64,000 nucleotides of DNA from Lamellibrachia columna (Eukaryota > Annelida > Polychaeta > Sabellida > Siboglinidae), in NCBI GenBank assembly GCA_963662155.1, contig OY759262.1:12799282-12863281 (forward strand), read 5' to 3'. Below are positions 36,252 to 47,203 of this stretch, piece by piece. Below the pieces are notes generated by a model. The model searched no databases, was not told where the DNA came from, and worked only from the letters and a program-made list of their open reading frames with translations. Numbering within the stretch: the first letter of the stretch is position 1; every line of letters starts with the position of its first letter. A program made the translations under genes and the position numbers.

Positions 36252-39200
36252 ATGACAACAGACGGTCACCAGAGTATTGCTGCCATAAGCACAGATGAAC
36301 ATCATCACCCGAGAAATGCTGACTTGGATATAACAGCAACATGTGAACAGTTAGATCAAAACCTGTCAGATGTTGAATTGGAGGAGATGGGTCCACAACA
36401 GAAGCCAACTTATTCCCGCTTTGTGATTCTTCTTGAGCCTACTATGTTTCTGTGTGCGTTGTATATCGGTGCAATATTTCCTGTTGTGGATCAATATGTC
36501 CGTGCAAGAATATCCAATGAGTTTAACTTGACCGACAACTACAACAATAAGTCTGATATTTTAGGTAGCTGTAGTAATAACAGCAATTATTACAAAGATG
36601 ATGAAGTGAACTCTGAGGCTTCTTTGTGGACGCTCTACTCAACTGTTGCCTCACTTCTTCCTGGGATTGTTACTTTGATTCTACTTGGGTCTTACAGTGA
36701 CAAAGGAGGAAGAAAGATTGCCATTATCGTACCGCAAGTTGGTGCATTAATCAGATGCATTAATCTGCTTGCTGTCATCTACTTTGATTGGCCACTTTAC
36801 TTTATTGTCATTGGGGCATTTCTGGAAGGTTTATCTGGTGGCATTTATATGACCATCTCAGCTGGGTTTTCCTATGTAGCCGATATTACATCACTTGAAA
36901 AGAGATCTTTCAGAATAACAATTCTCGATGGCTGTTTTGGATTAGGAATAATGGTATCGCAGGTTGCCGCTGGGTATCTGATTGCTAGCCTCGGATACTT
37001 TTACCTATTCCTCATTCTGGCCATCATAATCCTGCTAGATATTGTCATTGTTGCCTGCTTCCTGCCAGAAACAGTTACAAGGGACCAAAATGCTCAGTTC
37101 TGGTCAATTGGACATTTCCGTACAGCCTTCAATTTGTACTGCAGAGACAATGGCACTGGCAGGCGATGGAAGCTATTGTTGAGTCTCGCAATTGTCTTCT
37201 TTACTTGTTCAGTTATGTATGCAACTTTTGACATACAAACATTTTACCTGCTTGATGTTCCGTTCTGTATGAGCTCAGTACTAATTGGTTACTTTGGAGC
37301 AATGTTAATGCTTATTTCGGCTCCATTCTCAATGTTGATGAGCAAGTGGACACTTTCAGTATTTGGTGACAGTGGTCTCCTCCTAATAGGAGCGGTTTCT
37401 TCAACAGCCTACCAAGCTGTGGTAACCTTCAGTACTACAACATTTCTTGTTTTCATGGGTAAGTTTAACAGTTTATTGTGCACTTTCGGTTGATGTCATG
37501 ATTTTTGTGTTGGTAGTGCTTGTTAAATGGTGATCATGGTTGTGATTGTTGTGTTGGTAGTGCTTCTTGAATGGTGATCATTGTTGTGATTATTGTGATG
37601 GTAGTGCTTGTTGAATGGTGATCATGGTTGTGATTGTTGTGTTGGTAGTGCCTGTTGAATGGTGATCGTGGTTGTGATTGTTGTGTTGGTAGTGCTTGTT
37701 GAATGGTGATCGTGGTTGTGATTGTTGTGTTGGTAATGCTTGTTGAATGGTGATCATGGTTGTGATTGTTGTGTTGGTTGTGCCCATTGAATGGTGACCA
37801 TAAATGACTATTGTGTTGGTAGGATCTATTGAATGGTGTGTGACTGTTGTTGTGTTTGTGTGATGCTTATTGGAGGGTGATCGACTGATCGTGTGACGGT
37901 TGTGTTTGTCATGTTTACTGAAGGGTGATCATGTGTCGGTTGTGTTTGTCATGTTTACTGGAGGGTGATCGTGTGTCGGTTGTGTTTGTCATGTTTACTG
38001 AAGGGTGATCATGTGTCGGTTGTGTTTGTCATGTTTACTGAAGGGTGATCGTGTGACGGTTGTATTTGTCATGCTTACTGGAGGGTGATCATGTGACTGT
38101 TTCCAGCCCCTGTGGCAGGTGCAGCAACGAATCTGGTGGCACAAATGGTCCGGGCGATCAGTTCAAAACTTGTCAGTCGAGATGAGGAAGGTAAGAACTG
38201 ACAGGAGCATGAAACAGAAACGTGTGGAGAAGGGAGAGTTTGATGTTATTTTGAAAGAAGAATGTGAAACATTTATTGAAAGTATATTGTGGGGTATTTG
38301 TTTAACATAACACGAGTCAGAGACTCAGAATTCAGAGAGATGACGCGTGACTTGAAACTTGACTTGGAGGTAATGAAATGGGCAGGGAATGTAATGAAAT
38401 GGACAGAGAATGTAATGAAATGGGCAGGGAATGTAATGAAATGGGCAGAGAATGTAATGAAATGGACAGGGAATGTAATGAAGGTTACCATATGAACAAC
38501 TGTTACGGGAAAATTGGTAAATTTTGTATGTATGAACATTTCATTGTGGAGTAAATTCATCAGTGTCTATCAATTTCTGTATTTAGACAGCATGACATAG
38601 GTGCATGTGTTGTTTGCAGGTACACTGTTTGCAACCATATCTGTAGCCATGTTACTGAGTGTCATAGTGGGCCAGCTCGTCTTCAACAATCTCTACTCGG
38701 CCACAGTGTTTGTGTGGGCGCCACTGACATTCCTCGTCATGACGGGCACCCTTGGCTTCACCACACTACTTGCTCTGTAAGGCTATTATATTGTTGTTGT
38801 GATGCACTATTGAATGAGGGTGTTGTTTAATTGATTACATTGGTATTGGTATTTTACCGATGTAAAATAATAATGATTAAAAAGTTAGTTACATGATAAA
38901 CTTGATGTTTCAGTTTATTAATTGATACAAATTCTTCTGCTTTGTTCATTTTTAAATTATGATTTTCTTAAAGCATTTAATATGAACATGTTTCCATAAT
39001 ACAAGATGGAATGGTCTGGTTAGAATGTCATGTCTGTTGTAAAATAAGAAATTTGCATGGTCCTGTTGTGCATGAATATTAGTTTTTGTAATTGCTATTT
39101 ATTGTTTATTTCTATCATAATTCAACATTGCACAAACAGAGAAGTTGTGCACTATTGTAGGGAGTCGGAGGCATACAGATCATGGTACGCATATTGGGCA

Positions 39201-39854
39201 GCTATGGGCATATTTGGCAGCTATGGCAGGCATGTACATTACAGGAGGCACAAGGGCATAGGAGGCATTTAAGACATAGGAGGCATGTAAAGGCACATAG
39301 GTCATTGCAAACATGTATGGTATAGGAAACATGCAGGACATGTAAAGACTTCTAGGGCATTGGGGGCATTTAGGGCATTATAAGCATGTGTTAAGAAAAT
39401 GACAGGCATGTAGGATATTTAGGATATAGGAGGCAAGTAGGGCATGGAATGCATGTAAAATATAGCTGGCATGTAGCGCATTTGAGTAATGAGGGCATGG
39501 GGGCAGTGTAGCACATGGAAGGCATGGTAGACATGGGAAGCATGTGTGGATAAAGAGATGAGTTGGGCATAGGAGGTATGTAAGGGGTTGGAAATATGTA
39601 GAGCATGGCAGGTGCATAGGGTATGTGGGTATGTTGGTTATTGGAGGCATGTAGCACATGTGAAGCTCGAGAAGTATATAGGATGTGGGAGAGGCATGTT
39701 ATGCATGGAGGAGTCACTAAAGAGGATATCTTTCTCTATTCCTTCAGCTAACTTGTTTTTATTCTTCATTTCCAGGGTGCACATTGTCAAAGAGAAATTG
39801 GAAATCCGACACAAAGCACACAGTGACCAGGCAGCACTAATAGTCAATTCATAG
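36252..39854 (+). CDS. SLC46-family MFS transporter (proton-coupled folate transporter-like)
   Basis: SLC46 proteins are twelve-helix major facilitator transporters of plasma or endolysosomal membranes; SLC46A1 carries folate with protons. Exons 36252-37458, 38107-38190, 38620-38776 and 39776-39854 join in phase to 508 residues, a normal length. Residues 1-56 are a hydrophilic N-terminus. Helix 1 (about 57-80) is followed by a long outer loop with NLT, NKS and NNS glycosylation sequons (92-111), and helix 2 by MFS motif A, GSYSDKGGRK (146-155). Typical family blocks include LEGLSGGIYM, FLPETV and VPFCMSSVLIGYF. Start: first ATG, 36 bases after the 36215 acceptor; the paralogue at 63014 has the same arrangement. 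The substrate cannot be told from sequence. Introns 1 and 2 contain minisatellites. Confidence 0.93.
37505..37800. repeat. ~44-bp minisatellite in SLC46 intron
   Basis: About six to seven tandem units of the form GTTGTGTTGGTAGTGCTTGT then TGAATGGTGATCATGGTTGTGATT. It begins right after the exon 1 donor region of the transporter gene. Confidence 0.93.
37870..38095. repeat. ~40-bp minisatellite in SLC46 intron
   Basis: Five to six units of GGTTGTGTTTGTCATGTTTA then CTGGAGGGTGATCGTGTGTC. It ends about 10 bp before the acceptor of coding exon 2 (38106), so the repeat forms most of the polypyrimidine and branch region. Its composition resembles the neighbouring 44-bp array, from which it may have evolved. 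Confidence 0.93.
38367..38483. repeat. 21-bp minisatellite in SLC46 intron
   Basis: Five full copies plus a partial copy of GTAATGAAATGGGCAGGGAA(T), with A/G changes. As 21 is a multiple of three, one frame is open and gives a spurious peptide. Confidence 0.95.
39160..39700. repeat. Degenerate GGCATGTAGG-rich repeat in the last SLC46 intron
   Basis: Many imperfect copies of a purine-rich motif around GGCATGTAGGGCATAGGA fill this intron. The long minus-strand frames over it (39378-39717) are repeats of CPTYPP-like residues and are not genes. Confidence 0.8.
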
Positions 39855-40261
39855 ACGTCAACCTGGAGTTTTGTTTTTGTGTGTCATTGTGCTTTATAAT
39901 TTGTCCAACTATTGCAATTTGTTAAAAACTAAATGTTGTCATAGTTTCCATTTTGCTTCTATTATTCAATATGCATACAATGCATAGTGAGTGCACACTT
40001 GGCTGTGTTACTGATATTTTATTTGTTAATTTAAAATCAGTTTGTGTTAAATGTTAACTACCTGATACATTGAGACGCAGCTGCAATAATGCATGCTGTA
40101 AAATGTGTTATGTGCTTTTAAACAATGATATTTGTCTTATATGGTGATGTCATGTTTATTACATGAAATGTATTAATATAATGGGTAATTTTTAAAGTTG
40201 GTTGTTTTCAGAATGGGAATAATGTTCATGGTCTGTGTTGTTATGAGGGAATCATGAAAGA

Positions 40262-40645
40262 ACCATGTTCATGTACTTTGAAAATACATGTTAACTTAAA
40301 TTACTAGTTAAGTAATAATACTCAGAGATAATCATCATTCCTGTGTTGTGGAATTAAACATTCATAAGAATCCTAACTATGATAATTATTTTATTATGGT
40401 AAATATTTTATTATTTTAATAACATGTTTAAACCAACAAAGTTATACACTGTGTTGTATACAAACCATGTTCATGTATTTTGAAAATAACTTAAATTGCT
40501 AGTTAAATCAATACTCGGAGATAGTCACCATTCCTGTGTTGTGGAATTAAACATTCTTATTAACTATGATAATTATTTTATTATATTTTATTATTTTAAT
40601 AACATGTTTAAACCAACAAAGCTGTACACTGTGTTGTATGCAAAT
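40262..40645. repeat. Tandem ~200-bp duplication downstream of SLC46
   Basis: A segment starting AACCATGTTCATGTA and ending in AACCAACAAAG...ACTGTGTTGTAT is present twice in direct order (about 40262-40461 and 40462-40645), the second copy with small deletions. It lies in the likely 3' flank of the transporter gene. Confidence 0.9.
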
Positions 40646-42890
40646 TGTATGCTATTATTTTATTTTTATATAAAGAAATGTTTTGTAATTAAGTTATATA
40701 TTGTGCTTTATTCTATGCAAATGATATGCTTTTAGCAGCACTGGTTGTTCTATTGGATTATAAACCAAAGTATATTTTGTTAATTGTATGCATGTGATTT
40801 AATTGTTTACTTGACTTGTATTAATTGTCTCAGCCACAAACCTGGCAACATGATATGCACAATTGCACATTACATTTACATATCTTGTAATCATATTTTT
40901 GACTTGTTCTCATTCCCCAATGGGGACTTGTGTCCAACCATTGTCATATTAATGCTTACATTAAGTGTAGTTTATTGTGTTGTCCAGTATAACAGGTAGG
41001 AGGGAAGGGGGCTACTTGTTGATGTTATTATAATGTTATACTGTATACTGCAATACTTTCAAGCTGAGGTGAAGGGGTTAATTTGATGAATGAGAGCTGT
41101 TTGTTACCTGTCAGAATACTTCCTCAACAAAGAGGGACACAACTATTGAATTTGAGGAGGCACCCAGAGATCAACTAAGATGGCAGCAACAACATTCCCG
41201 CAATCTTCCTGGAACTGCTGTTATATAACAATCAACAACCAGGTCACATGACACCAGACAAAAGCTCATCCTAATGCTAGTGAAGGTCCTGAAAGCTCTG
41301 TTGAGCACAACAAATATTCTGACAGGTAACAAACTTATTTTTCATGTCTAAACAGTATCTAACTGCTTTGTAACCTAGACGAATATACATGGTTACAGGT
41401 GTTTACAGATTATACGATCACTTAAAGTATAACAATGTCACATTGGTTAATGTTTTTAATTGTCATGTTCTGACACAAAGTTAATAAATGTTCTTACACA
41501 CAAAAGAACAAATGCAGTGCATGTAGGAAAATTATTTCGGGCAATGAGCCAGTTTTAGAAATCTTACACCATCACCACCAGAACACATTACTCAACACCA
41601 ACATCATGCACAATTTCCTGGCCTGGCCTGATAAACTATCTTATGGCCTTCTTGTTTGATAGATCGCCTGTCTAAAACAATTTATGCAGTAAGTTCTAAA
41701 GAATCACCAATTTTTTAAGTTTAAAGTGGTTTTAAAATACAAAGCTAGTTTTTTAGTCTGCATCTGATTAGTTATAGTTTGCGAGAAAATTTCCGCTTCA
41801 TGTCTGGGAACTGTCATACAGAGTAATGAACCTAATCAAATCAGTGGTGTATTTAATATTGGACTATGGCCCCCCCCCCCGACTTCATTCTTTGGTTTTT
41901 GTCATATGTAACCTGTTGCGCCACATGGTAGCATGGTAAGCTAATGGGAGATAAAGCTTGGCTTCCCCCTTTGTGTGATCATAGATACTCCAGTGAACGA
42001 AATAGTCATATTTGTGCAACAATGTACAAAACTGCCTATCAGTTGTAAAATCCTTGTCTTTGAGAGAATAGATTGTATAATGCACTTTCTGCAGTCAGTT
42101 TGATTAATCACTAACCTAAAAAAGTTAAATGCTTAAATGTCCAGTTTAAGCCTTTATTAAAATACTACACAGAATTTGTAGTGCAATTATTGCAATTTAA
42201 GACTAAAATTTACATTTAATACAGTAAATACATCCAGCTACCATCAATCTCATTTAAGTCGTAATTTAATGAAAAAAGACTTAGGCTGCAGTGTGCTACA
42301 TTCACGATGTCACATTTTTTATGGAAATATATTTCCTATTACCTAGTTTGTAAGAAAGTTGCCATTATGTATGGGAATTGATTTTCAAGGGATTGACCGA
42401 ACTAAAGTATGTTTTGCAACAATTTTCTAAACTGCTGTTGTCAATCACAGCAGTGCATTACGTTACCCAATATAACAGGTGGCGGGGGGCTACTGATAAG
42501 CAGTGTTATGGTATACATGTTGCAATGATAATTTTGATGTGGTTATTAAGATTACAAATGTTGCATCGTATACTACCTAGGAAGAAAGTAGGCGCTCTCT
42601 TCGTAATGGCTATAATGAGAACAGCATCGACAAATAATGACATAAAGGCAGTCCAATCACTATATTTTTTTTCACTGATAATTACTAGTTATCTGGAGAT
42701 ATATTTTATTGCTATTTTGATAATATTCTATGAGAACGTATTTCAGAAAACAAACCTTCGCTTCAACAGGAGCTCAGTCATACCATGAAATGGTGAGTGG
42801 CGCTACTGATGGTGGGTTTGCATAATGGCAGTGGCATAACGTGCAAATGCTGCGACGATGTTAGAGTTCCGTCACAGCGGAAACACAATA
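40646..42890. other. 2.2 kb without recognisable genes
   Basis: AT-rich DNA, no domain-bearing frame. A TCAGAATA.TTCC and TATTCTGACAGGTAACAAAC pair at about 41110 and 41320 forms a short inverted repeat around ~200 bp (TTTGTTACCTGTCAGAATA at 41100 against its reverse complement near 41315), probably a small hairpin or MITE. A run of C lies at 41870. Confidence 0.45.
41099..41335. repeat. Short inverted-repeat element (possible MITE)
   Basis: The arm GTTTGTTACCTGTCAGAATA near 41099 is matched by the reverse complement of TATTCTGACAGGTAACAAAC ending at about 41333. The arms are close to perfect over 20 bases and enclose about 200 bases with no coding content. That is the size of a MITE, though no target duplication is evident. 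Confidence 0.65.
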
Positions 42891-42892
42891 TC

Positions 42893-43716
42893 GTAGGGTG
42901 GGTAAGGAGACCCCGTGGGGTAAGATGCCCTCCGTATTTCCACAATTACATGCGCTTGATGTATGTCTCTGGTGGATGAATGCAGTGCTGCTACCTAGTG
43001 CATATTCTGCCCAAAACACATGCAGATGAAATAGACGTTATGAAAAAATCTGCCTTTTAACTTTTCCTTTGTGGCTGAAGTAAACATTTGACATTTGTAA
43101 TGTACTGAAACACACAGCACAAACAAAGTACAACAGTGTTTAAATTCATCACTACTGGATAGATCTATTTTTTTTACAAAATATAAGTGCTAATTAGTAT
43201 TAACGGAAAAATTAAGAGATGTCTACATCATTACTACTGGGGGCAAAATGAGAAGATGCATCAGCACCAGCAACGAGGAGGAAGCATGGAACGCTACCTG
43301 TGGGGAGCACTTCATGAAATGTAGACCTTGAGAGGTGTGGATACAGAGTCAGTCGTATAAATCACTGCCAGGAGTCCTAGAGCGACTAAATGATGCATGT
43401 TTGTTCCCGTTTGGATAAAATAAAACAGAATGCACTTTTTTACTTTTAGCAATAGTTTGTTTCGTTTTAGTATTATTATTTCATACAATGGAGAAGAAAG
43501 ACTATTATTGTTTAAATATGGGGTAAGACAATAATTATATTTAATTAATAATTAAATACTGTTAGTGCTGTCAATTAATTACACTAATGTTTTGGTATAT
43601 ACTATAACCATACAACAATCATATGATGGCATAGGTACCTCAAAATAATAAGTTCATGAATAACCATGGCCATTTTCTCATAAGGGGGCTTCTTGCTCCA
43701 CCCTACCCTACGTTAT
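42893..43716. mobile_element. Probable MITE with pogo/mariner-like ends
   Basis: The left end TA/GGGTGGGTAAGGAG and the reverse complement of the right end TA/GGGTAGGGTGGAG resemble each other, and both are bounded by TA, as expected of Tc1/mariner-pogo insertions. GTGGGGTAAGATG next to the left end recalls the subterminal motif of the pogo element at 46.7 kb. The right edge also matches a block near 14.52 kb. No transposase is encoded. Confidence 0.4.
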
Positions 43717-44360
43717 TCATTCTGAGTATGTGTGATTATTCAATGCTTTTTATTAGAGGGAATCAACAGTCATGATTTTTGGCCTATGCACTTATAACAG
43801 TTAACAAAACAACAATTTGCAACTACAGTTATGAATATAACACCAGTGGTTTATTAGGAAAACCTTATTGAACACCCAGATGGGCTGCGCCACACTGTAA
43901 GATGGGCTGCGCCACACTGTTAGATAACCCTATGTCACGAGTGTCGTATTCTGGCAATATTCGCTCGCCAAATGAAAATAATATATTTGTATACACCTGT
44001 TCCTATGTTTGCCCATGGTTAACTTTCAGCTGCCGTGAAAACTGAGATTTGACCAGAATCACTTTTTGAATAAATTCTGAGAAAACCACTAGTGTGCTGT
44101 TATTGATTGTAGTTGCAAATGGTTAGCTTTTATTTTGTTAATTCTTAAGTTCATTGCCTCAAAACCATGACTTTTGTTTTGCTTTACCTATATGGCTATA
44201 GTTCCAACAACGATGGTTCACATAATGTTGAGGTGTGGCAGGAAGTGGGAGGTTGGTCCGAAAAAAATGGTGGGAGGTGGGATGTTGGCCTCTAAAATAG
44301 GTGGGAGGATAGCCCTAATTACAAATTGGGGCCCAAAAAACATGTAATTTATATAATAAC
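43717..44360. other. No recognisable gene; one 22-bp duplication
   Basis: The only structure is a tandem GATGGGCTGCGCCACACTGT at 43880-43922 and a G-rich patch at 44225-44310 with GTGGGAGGT repeats. Confidence 0.5.
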
Positions 44361-44759
44361 TAGCTGAGTTGCCCAGCGTTGCACGGGACAAAAAGGCAAC
44401 CACTGCAGGAGGTCATGAGTCCTTGTACTATGCAGTCAAGTTTCGATAGTGCAATGCCAAAGGCAATGACAACTTTATGTTCCAGAAATCATGTACAACT
44501 GCTGGTTTCATGAAGCGATCGGTGGACGTTTGACATAGATCATGTAACAATGGCAGAAACACGCATAACGGTGCTAACAATTGTATGTAACTATTGTTCT
44601 GAGTTACATCATTTACATCAAACATCCACATTGTTTCCTTTGACGCAATACTCCACCCACCAGGGGAGTTTTTAATAGTTTTAATGTATGAATCATCACT
44701 ATGCCCCCAGGCACGCTACAAAATGTCAGCCCCATTTGTGAGAAATGAGATATGAGGGA

Positions 44760-45008
<249 letters not shown>

Positions 45009-45011
<3 letters not shown>

Positions 45012-45904
45012 ATGCTAGTGTGTAAAGGGGAAATCTTGCATAAATAACAACTTGGTGCATAGAAATTATGTACGTAGTTGCCTGATTTGGTTAATTTGGT
45101 GGTTGAATATAGGAGGAAACCCCAAACCTACAAATCTTCAGCCACAACTTTTCAATCCTTCCAGAAAAAAATTATAATTTTTTTAACAAGTATCTACAAC
45201 TTTTAATTGGTGATCAAATGTCCCATGACGAAATGTATTGGCATGTAGATATTGTATAAGCAAATTTTTTTCCAACAAAGTTAGAGTAGTCTTGTGATTT
45301 TAGAAGTGCTTTAATTTTGAGATTTATAGATTCAGACATTATGTGCACACATATCAGTGATATCAAATAAGGAATGACCCCATAACTGATATGTGGAAGT
45401 GACTTTTAATAAATTTTAGTCCCTGTGACTTGAAGCCCCACTCTCCCATACTATTTTCGAGAAGGGAAATGTATGTTATTGATTTTTTCAATTGACAAAA
45501 GCAATGCCAAAGGATACCAACAAAGTGTCACACGTTTTATTTTAAGGTACTTTTGCAGTTTAGCATCACACCCCAAATACCATGAAAACGGTCACCTATA
45601 GCCGCCAAATGTCTCCACATATATCTACCAAATATATACTCATATTATGTGATATCACGTGATAAAAAAATTACACCTGGTGTGTAATAAACGATAAAAA
45701 TTGACAAAAACTAAACATCGCTAGCCAAGGCTTCGCAATGTGTGAAGTTCTCAGGAACTCCGTTTTGGTGGTGTAAGAATGCAGTGTAAGAGTGCTATGT
45801 GTAGAAAACATGTTAATGAATTATCTACATTATATAATGAGATATTAAGTATGTGCATAAAAGCATCTGAATGTATACCTGCCACCTGTTCCAACCTAAA
45901 TTCA
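45009..45904. other. No recognisable gene
   Basis: AT-rich sequence. CAATGCCAAAGG occurs both here (45505) and at 44452, left of the microsatellite. Together with the CTAGCTGAGTTGCCCAGCGT motif at 44362, this suggests an old repeat of unknown type spanning the microsatellite. Confidence 0.4.
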
Positions 45905-45909
45905 GATTC

Positions 45910-46700
45910 AGCTGGTGGTAGAAATTAAGGTTCCTGGATGGTCTAAAGAGGTCGGCCATTAAAAGCAGGAAGCTCTGGCATCGGCAATGGCGATCAGTGG
46001 GAAAGCCACATCAGAGTGATATTACAGAAATGAGGCGTATCACAAGGGCTCGGTATCACAGGGCTGTTAGACCCATATTATGAGAGAAGGTGATAGAATG
46101 TGCGAATAGAACCTGTGACTTATGGTGCGCCGAATAAAGGGCAGAAATAAATTCTTGCCTTCTAGTGTTGATGGTGTGTTGGGTGATGATAAAATAGCTC
46201 AACTTTTTTTCTGATAAATATCTATCAGTTGAGGACATTATCGAAGGTGTCCACCGACTGAAGCTGGGTAAGTTGGATGGTGAAGAGGGTCTAAATTCTG
46301 ATTATATCATACGTGGTCCGAGAATACTCTATGTGCTGTTAACATTAGTCTTTAATAGTATGTTGGTACCTGGGTATAGCCCTGACTCTATGAAAGAAGG
46401 AACCATATGGTCCCTATGCCAAAGGACAAGAGTTAGCATGTACATGAGACATTGTTAGAGCTATTACTCTTAGTAACATTGTTGCCAAATTGTTTGATGT
46501 TATTATACTATGACTATCTAAGGAACAATATGCGCTTGCAACATCGCATTTATAATTTGGATTTAAACATAATATGTCCACTAATCATTGCACAAGTTAT
46601 GATGGAGACAATCAGTCATTACAACGCTAATTGTAGTAATGTGTATGCAGTACTATGCACTCATGTTAGATGCCAGCAAAGCTTTCGACAAGAGTCTGAG
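45910..46700 (+). pseudogene. LINE, part 1 (linker and start of RT), split by the pogo element
   Basis: Fragments on the plus strand include IKVPGWS (45925), a linker with KIAQLFS-like sequence, and the pre-RT block HRLKLGKLDGEEGLNSDYI (46255-46310), followed by FNSMLVPGYSPDSMKEGTI. At 46655-46690 another frame reads LDASKAFDKSL, the first RT catalytic block, and is cut at the TA where the pogo element begins. Stops and frameshifts are abundant, so this LINE was old when it was hit. Its continuation is at 49661 and 57290. Confidence 0.8.
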
Positions 46701-46727
46701 TAGGGGAGCGGGGGGCTAGATGTCACA

Positions 46728-47125
46728 GGGGTAAGTTGTCACAAGCCATTTTTGAGACAATCCCCTAAAGGGAACCACCAGATGATGTCATCAGACTAGA
46801 CGCCATGCGGGTTAGCTGCGCTGAAAACGAGGTCAGCACTTTTGCGTTGATTCGAAACGTTGTAACCGACTCTGCAGTTTTTCACCTCTCTTGAACAGCT
46901 TTTTACATCTGCATGGAAAACGGTATGTAACAATGAATAATAGCATTATCGACAACGTATGTGTACAATGTCATGTCACAATGCATTGTCTATATATCCG
47001 TAATCAAGCTAGTTGAAATTTCTATAACGGTTCCCCTATACTTGACCTTATATGCTCAATGACATGCTGGGGCACGTTGTCACAACAGTTGGGGCAAGTT
47101 GTCACAGGCTGTGACAACTTGCCCC
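46728..47125. repeat. Left subterminal motif cluster of the pogo element
   Basis: Copies of GGGGYAMGTTGTCACA lie at 46728-46743, 47069-47084 and 47091-47106, with an inverted copy at 47110-47125 forming a hairpin with the preceding one. The 3' half also matches the terminal repeat. These look like transposase-binding sites, by analogy with other elements with subterminal repeats. Confidence 0.8.
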
Positions 47126-47203
47126 ATTTTTAAATTTGGCGGAATATAACAAAATAACTTATCCCAATTCAATAAATTCACATTCGTAACAATCTTTTTA
47201 CAG

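Noticed and set aside
37590..37787. Minus-strand TITTMITIQQ repeat protein
   Set aside because: It is the translation of the 44-bp minisatellite in an SLC46 intron.
39378..39717. Proline- and cysteine-rich minus-strand ORFs
   Set aside because: They read the degenerate GGCATGTAGG repeat within the last SLC46 intron.
42378..42979. Plus-strand frames of 136 and 60 residues
   Set aside because: Low-complexity hydrophobic reading in AT-rich DNA; the second overlaps the edge of a MITE-like element. No exon borders or motifs.
44362..44395. Known terminal motif of a Penelope or similar element (CTAGCTGAGTTGCCCAGCGT)
   Set aside because: The motif seems familiar from invertebrate repeats, but no coding sequence or second end is visible to assign a class.
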